A DNA stretch of 45,877 nucleotides from Rhodoplanes elegans (GTDB taxonomy: Bacteria; Pseudomonadota; Alphaproteobacteria; Rhizobiales; Xanthobacteraceae). Positions 42,299-45,877 of this stretch are shown piece by piece. The DNA lies in NCBI RefSeq assembly GCF_016653355.1, contig NZ_NHSK01000190.1:1-45877 (forward strand). Direction: 5' to 3'. How positions within the stretch are numbered: the first letter of the stretch is position 1; each line of letters begins with the position of its first letter. Made by a program: the position numbers and the translations under genes. Below the pieces are notes generated by a model. It was not told the DNA's origin, did no database searches, and saw only the letters and a list, made by a program, of their open reading frames with translations.

Positions 42299-44467
42299 TC
42301 AGGCCCGGTCGAACAGCACGCCGGTCGAGTCGCCGAGGCGGCCGAGCTGGCGCGAGTTGACGGCCGCCGTCTGCCCGACCTGCGGGCTGACCTTGGGTGA
42401 GACGCTCATCGACCCGATCCGTTGCAGGAGGGACTGGATCGTGCCGAGCTTCTGGATCGCCTGGTCGAGCCCGCCGGTCTCGACGGTCGGCGCGACCGAC
42501 TTGTGGCCGAGCTGGTCCAGCGCCTGGCCGGCGTCCGATGCCTTGCGCCTCACGTCGTCGAGCGTCTTGAGCGGCGTCGCCGGGACCACGCCCTTCGGGA
42601 AAATCCGGCCGCCGGGCGTCGAATCGTCGAAGCCCAGCACCGGGACCTCGGGGGTGGACGGCAGGGGCGTTGCCTTCGGCGGCCCGCTCCGCGGCATCGT
42701 CAAGCCGGAGCGCCAGGCGGCTGTGCCCTTGGCAACGCGGCGGCCGTAGTCCTCGCGCTTGATCCGCGCCATGTCCTCGGCCGTGATCGTCACCCCCGCC
42801 TTCTCACCGAGGGCATCTGCGGCCAACGCGGCGCCCCCTCGGCGGGCGCGCGCTTCGGCCAGCTCCTTCCGCAGCTCGGGCAGGATACGCCGCGAGGACG
42901 GATGCCCCCTCGCGGCCGCGGCTTCCACCCTCGCAAGCCGCTCTTCGAGCCGCTTGACCTCCTGATCCGCCTGCCCGGCGCGAATTGCGCTTTTCTCTCG
43001 CTCCCACGCCTCGGTCAGCTTCCGGTTGGACTCGCCGAAGCCCCCGGGATTGGTGATCGGGTTGTTCGCGAGGCGGTCGGTGAGCGTGTCGAGCATTCCG
43101 CCGAACTTTTCGAGGGCCTTCGTGGCCCCACCGGCGTCGAGCGCGCGTCCGGCACTCATCCAGAACCCGTTCCAGGCGTCGCTGAGCCGGTTGACGGCCG
43201 ACCGCGCGTCGTTCGTCAGCGCGGCTGCGTCCTTCATCACCGAGCCTGGCGCCGTGCGGGCGATCTCGGCCTGCATCCGTTTCAGCTCGTTGCGTTGGGA
43301 CAGCCAGGAGCGCATGCCGCGCTGGACCTGCATGTCCTCGAAGAGCTTGTTGATCTTCGAGAGGTCGCCGCCGATCGCCTTCCAGGTGGTGTCGGCGAAC
43401 ACCTCCAGCAGGTTCTTCCCCTCCTTGCGGGCGTTCGCCATGACCTTCTCGAGGTCGATGCCCTGTTTCTCGAACTTCTTGACGGTCTCGTTGCTTGTCA
43501 TCTTGGCCAGCACGTTGGTGAGGTCGGTCGCCGCCTCCTCGGACGTCCCGGCGCCCTTGCGCATGATCTGCAGGAGCGCCGTGATCTGCGTGAGGCCGGC
43601 GTTCCCCTCGACACCCAGCGCCTTCACGGCCGGCAGGATCGACGGCAGGTAGCGGGCCATGTCCTTCAGCTCGAACTGGCCCGCCTTGCCGCCGGCGACC
43701 AGGATGTCGAAGGCGCCCTGCATGTCCTTCGCACCGATCTTGAGGTGTGTCCCCAGCGAGTCGGCCGACTTCGCCATGTCGTCGACGGCGGCGCCGCTCG
43801 CCTGCGCCGTGGTGGCGACCGAGGGCAGCAGTGCAAGCGACTCCTTCAGCGACCGGCCCTGTGCGACGATGGCCTCCAGTCCCCCGGTCACGTCGTCGAT
43901 CAGGAGCCCGGTGCGGTTCGCCGTGTCCTTCACGGTCGCGCGGGCACCCGCCAGCTCGCTGGCCGCAGCGTCGGCCGTGAGCCCGATCCGGCTCATCCGG
44001 CGGTCGAAGTCCGCCATGTCGACGAAGCCCTGCGACGCCCGCCGCCCGGTCGAATAGGCGGTGACGCCGCCGGCGAGCTGCCGCACCGACCTGCCGGCGA
44101 GCAGCGCACCGGCACCCGCCGCAGGCCCGATCCCGCTCCTGGTGCCGGCGGTGCGAACGCCGGCAAGCTCCCGGTTCGCCTGCCGAGCCGCCGCGGCCGT
44201 CTCCAGGAGGTCACGCTTGAGCTTGTCCGGACCGCGCACATTGCCGAGCCCGGCCGCCTCGCGCCGCACCGTCGCGAGGTGAACGCCGGCCTGGCGTGAC
44301 GCGGTCGAAACCTCGACGATGTCGCGCTTGAGCTTGTCCGGGCCGCGGGTGCCGTTCAGGCTGCTCGCCGCGGTCTTGATGCCGGCCAGATCCTTGGCCG
44401 CGTCGGCCGCCCCTCGCTTGAGATCGCTGATCAGTTTTAGGCGGAGGGCGACGTCGAGGATCGTCAT
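42299..44467 (-). CDS. Phage tail tape measure protein
   Basis: This 722-residue protein sets tail length and enters the host during infection. Residues about 135-400 match the TP901-type core (RMSRIGLTADAAASELAGAR, TANRTGLLIDDVTGGLEAIV, QFELKDMARYLPSILPAVKA). The N-terminus has two tandem 37-residue units starting RGPDKLKRD at residues 41 and 78, a coiled-coil-like pattern. The C-terminal third is Arg/Glu-rich and likely helical. At this length the tail would be fairly short, assuming about 1.5 angstrom per residue. The start ATG at 44467 is 10 bp after the GpE-like stop. Confidence 0.92.
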   Translation of the reverse strand: MTILDVALRLKLISDLKRGAADAAKDLAGIKTAASSLNGTRGPDKLKRDIVEVSTASRQAGVHLATVRREAAGLGNVRGPDKLKRDLLETAAAARQANRELAGVRTAGTRSGIGPAAGAGALLAGRSVRQLAGGVTAYSTGRRASQGFVDMADFDRRMSRIGLTADAAASELAGARATVKDTANRTGLLIDDVTGGLEAIVAQGRSLKESLALLPSVATTAQASGAAVDDMAKSADSLGTHLKIGAKDMQGAFDILVAGGKAGQFELKDMARYLPSILPAVKALGVEGNAGLTQITALLQIMRKGAGTSEEAATDLTNVLAKMTSNETVKKFEKQGIDLEKVMANARKEGKNLLEVFADTTWKAIGGDLSKINKLFEDMQVQRGMRSWLSQRNELKRMQAEIARTAPGSVMKDAAALTNDARSAVNRLSDAWNGFWMSAGRALDAGGATKALEKFGGMLDTLTDRLANNPITNPGGFGESNRKLTEAWEREKSAIRAGQADQEVKRLEERLARVEAAAARGHPSSRRILPELRKELAEARARRGGAALAADALGEKAGVTITAEDMARIKREDYGRRVAKGTAAWRSGLTMPRSGPPKATPLPSTPEVPVLGFDDSTPGGRIFPKGVVPATPLKTLDDVRRKASDAGQALDQLGHKSVAPTVETGGLDQAIQKLGTIQSLLQRIGSMSVSPKVSPQVGQTAAVNSRQLGRLGDSTGVLFDRA

Positions 44468-44477
44468 GCGTCCGGCC

Positions 44478-44624
44478 TCATCCCCTGATCAGCGCCAGCA
44501 GCGCGGCCAACCCGTCGTCCTGGGCATCGGCCTCCACGTCGGCCACCTCGATCCACCGCAGGATCAGCTCGTCCCAGAGGAGCGCCAGCTGCGCGTCCCA
44601 GCCGCCCCCGAAGGTTGCGCTCAC
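44478..44624 (-). CDS. GpE-like tail assembly protein (E' part, mostly made by -1 frameshift)
   Basis: The free frame from GTG 44624 gives only 48 residues (SATFGGGWDAQLALLWDELI, then LRWIEVADVEA), which match the short GpE/E' tail proteins of P2-like phages. The protein-like sequence continues further upstream in this same frame without a stop, reading GEPAEWSRYVARV and more. The real product is therefore probably the C-terminal part of a frameshift fusion with the preceding chaperone gene. It is too short to be found by simple gene calling. Confidence 0.75.
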   Translation of the reverse strand: MSATFGGGWDAQLALLWDELILRWIEVADVEADAQDDGLAALLALIRG

Positions 44625-45133
44625 GCGGGCGACGTAGCGGCTCCACTCGGCGGGCTCACCGCGGACCCGTTCGCCGCGGACGAGCCGCCCGACACTGCGG
44701 CGAACGCACGGGGCAAAAAACGGTCGGCGACCTCCGTCACCCGCTGGCCGTCGTCCTCGTCGAGGCCGCGCAGCTCACCGATCGTCAGCCCGGCCTGCGT
44801 GGCCCATATGGCCCACAGGCCGTGCTCGGCGAGCGCGCCCGAATCCACCACCTCGGCCACCTCGGCGACGGTGAGGCGGCGGACCGTGACGGTCTCGACC
44901 ACGGCGCCGTCGCGCTCGAACGGCCAGTCGAGCGTGATCGTCTCCTCGCGCGGCCGGCCGGCGAACTTCAGCCGTTCCGCCGGCAGCGGCCGGGCCGGAG
45001 CGGTCTCCGCCGGCGCCACGGGTGCCGCCGCGGCAGCGGCCCCGCCACCCCGGCGTGCAGCGTCGGGCGAGCCGGGCGGCGGCGTTACGGGCGCGAGGCT
45101 CGGCGTGGTGTCGATCGGATCGGGAAGGTCCAT
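44621..45133 (-). CDS. Phage tail assembly chaperone E, with programmed -1 frameshift
   Basis: This 170-residue protein in the zero frame is the P2 gpE-type tail assembly chaperone. An Ala/Pro-rich N-terminus is followed by the conserved part ERLKFAGRPREETITLDWPF, VRRLTVAEVAEVV and the helix LTIGELRGLDEDDGQRV. At codons 139-140 the slippery T TTT TTG occurs. After it the zero frame is low-complexity Ser/Ala/Gly, while the -1 frame is protein-like, so a fusion of 218 residues ending at 44478 is expected. In P2 the E and E+E' products are needed in a fixed ratio for tail assembly. The start follows GAGGAG. Confidence 0.85.
   Translation of the reverse strand: MDLPDPIDTTPSLAPVTPPPGSPDAARRGGGAAAAAAPVAPAETAPARPLPAERLKFAGRPREETITLDWPFERDGAVVETVTVRRLTVAEVAEVVDSGALAEHGLWAIWATQAGLTIGELRGLDEDDGQRVTEVADRFLPRAFAAVSGGSSAANGSAVSPPSGAATSPA
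44714..44720 (-). other. Slippery heptamer TTTTTTG for -1 frameshift
   Basis: The site is in the correct phase (T of codon 138, then TTT, TTG) for slippage by one base. The same heptamer is used in the P2 E gene. The -1 frame has no stop between this site and the E' end at 44478, over 79 codons. Confidence 0.85.
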
Positions 45134-45191
45134 CGGAGGCTCCTCGAAGGAGGATCAAAGGGGCTTCACGGGTGGGCTTGCGGCCGCCGCC

Positions 45192-45710
45192 TCAGCCCGA
45201 AATCCGCAGGATGCGGTTCTCCTCGGAGCCGACGTCGATGTCGTAGCCCTGCCAGGTGTTGGTCCAGAACGAGAAGCGAGCCACGATGCCGTAGCCCTCG
45301 ATCACGTCCTCGTAGTCGGTGATCGCCTTGATCTGGTAGCCGTAGCCCTTCAGGCCGCGCCCGCTCATCTCCTCGGCGTCGCCCTCCGCGAACAGGCCCC
45401 GCATCGTGACTATGCGCTCGCGCTTCACGCCGGACTTCTCGTCGGTGATCAGCTCGTAGATCGTGTAGAGCTTGCGCTGCGCGAGCCGCATGCCGAACTG
45501 GCCGAGGATCGCCGGGTTGGCGCCGACCAGGTCGAACGACAGGGTCAGCGGATCGATGGCGCCGATCGGTACGTCGAGCTCCATCACGCCGCCGCCGGGC
45601 AGATGGTTCTCGGTCTTCACCTTGGGAAACGGCAGCTTGTAGCGCCTCAGCGCCAGCCACCCGTTGACGTCCTCGCAGTAGAGGTTGCCGGCGAGGCGGA
45701 CGAAATCCAT
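45192..45710 (-). CDS. Phage major tail tube protein FII
   Basis: This 172-residue tube protein of contractile P2-type tails opens with DFVRLAGNLYCEDVNG, and later shows VMELDVPIGAIDPLTLSFDL, GQFGMRLAQRKLYTIYELI, then GLFAEGDAEEMSGRGLKGYG, YQIKAITDYEDVI. These blocks are highly conserved across P2-like and related tails. The start at 45710 has GGGAG nine bases upstream. It lies 12 bp after the stop of the upstream structural gene. Confidence 0.93.
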   Translation of the reverse strand: MDFVRLAGNLYCEDVNGWLALRRYKLPFPKVKTENHLPGGGVMELDVPIGAIDPLTLSFDLVGANPAILGQFGMRLAQRKLYTIYELITDEKSGVKRERIVTMRGLFAEGDAEEMSGRGLKGYGYQIKAITDYEDVIEGYGIVARFSFWTNTWQGYDIDVGSEENRILRISG

Positions 45711-45722
45711 GGAGCTGCTCCC

Positions 45723-45877
45723 TCAGAGCGTGCCGGTGACCGGGGTGAGATTGCCGAGCGCCTGCTGGATGTCGGCCGCCAGGATGTCGAAGGCGGCGAG
45801 ATACGGCCGCATGCCGATCTGCAGGTCGGAGATGATCGGCGTGTTCTCGTGCGGCAGCTCGATGCGCAGAATGCCCT
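45723..45877 (-). CDS. Phage structural protein, C-terminal fragment (possibly tail sheath FI)
   Basis: Only the last 50 codons fall inside the window. They encode a sequence beginning GILRIELPHENTPIISDLQI and ending GNLTPVTGTL. In the P2 order, the gene directly before the tail tube is the sheath FI, so the position suggests sheath. However, I do not recognise this tail sequence as a sheath C-terminus. The frame is open to the window edge and the stop is 12 bp before FII. Confidence 0.5.
   Translation of the reverse strand, partial: GILRIELPHENTPIISDLQIGMRPYLAAFDILAADIQQALGNLTPVTGTL

Noticed and set aside
44464-44646. A 60-residue Arg-rich frame between chaperone E and tape measure
   Set aside because: It is in the wrong phase. 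The GpE-like frame at 44478-44624, continuous with the -1 frame of E, is the protein-like one.

Overview
This window is high-GC, gene-dense chromosomal DNA from an alphaproteobacterium. It is most likely a member of the Hyphomicrobiales (Rhizobiales). The evidence is the gene families (DUF6894-like protein, Lrp-type regulator, short bifunctional PutA, an alcohol dehydrogenase paired with a small membrane protein) and the many palindromic intergenic repeats of the kinds common in Rhodopseudomonas/Bradyrhizobium-like genomes. The genus cannot be fixed from the sequence alone. No rRNA, tRNA or CRISPR array was recognised.

Host part (1-39497). A truncated D-Ala-D-Ala carboxypeptidase is followed by a LysR regulator with its own terminator, an orphan NMT1-type binding protein, and bifunctional proline dehydrogenase/P5C dehydrogenase (putA). 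A complete LIV-I type amino-acid ABC transporter (livF-G-M-H plus binding protein) lies on the minus strand. Next come an EamA exporter, a small collagen-like lipoprotein, a two-subunit molybdenum hydroxylase, an FAH-family hydrolase translationally coupled to a chromate transporter (chrA), and a TPR-caspase protein. A sulfate transport operon (cysP-T-W-A) is followed by a convergent Lrp-type regulator with a dyad at its promoter. After a long gene-poor stretch come a Lys/Ala-rich DNA-binding protein, a DUF6894-like protein, a zinc alcohol/formaldehyde dehydrogenase with a likely EcfG stress promoter, Tex, an SDR dehydrogenase, a stand-alone receiver domain, an AI-2E family membrane protein, a membrane metallophosphoesterase, an Old Yellow Enzyme and an SGNH-like protein.

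Prophage part (39498-45877, continuing past the window). All phage genes are on the minus strand. From right to left they form a contractile-tail module in the P2 F-operon order: a structural protein fragment, tail tube FII, tail chaperone E with an E' extension, tape measure T, U, X and late-control D. The module ends with com and mom, the DNA-modification pair known from phage Mu. Com is a four-cysteine zinc-finger translational activator. Mom makes the methylcarbamoyl-adenine modification that protects phage DNA from restriction.

Three phage features stand out. First, the chaperone gene carries the T TTT TTG slippery heptamer, so a -1 frameshift would join E to E'. Second, a hairpin sits immediately in front of the mom start codon and inside com, which fits the known Mu logic in which Com opens a blocked mom start. 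Third, just beyond mom the sequence reads TG followed four bases later by two adjacent 22-bp direct repeats. This is what the right end of a Mu-like transposable phage should look like, and it falls inside the 3' end of the SGNH-like gene. The most economical reading is a transposable prophage that combines P2-type tail genes with a Mu-type right end and a com-mom cassette.
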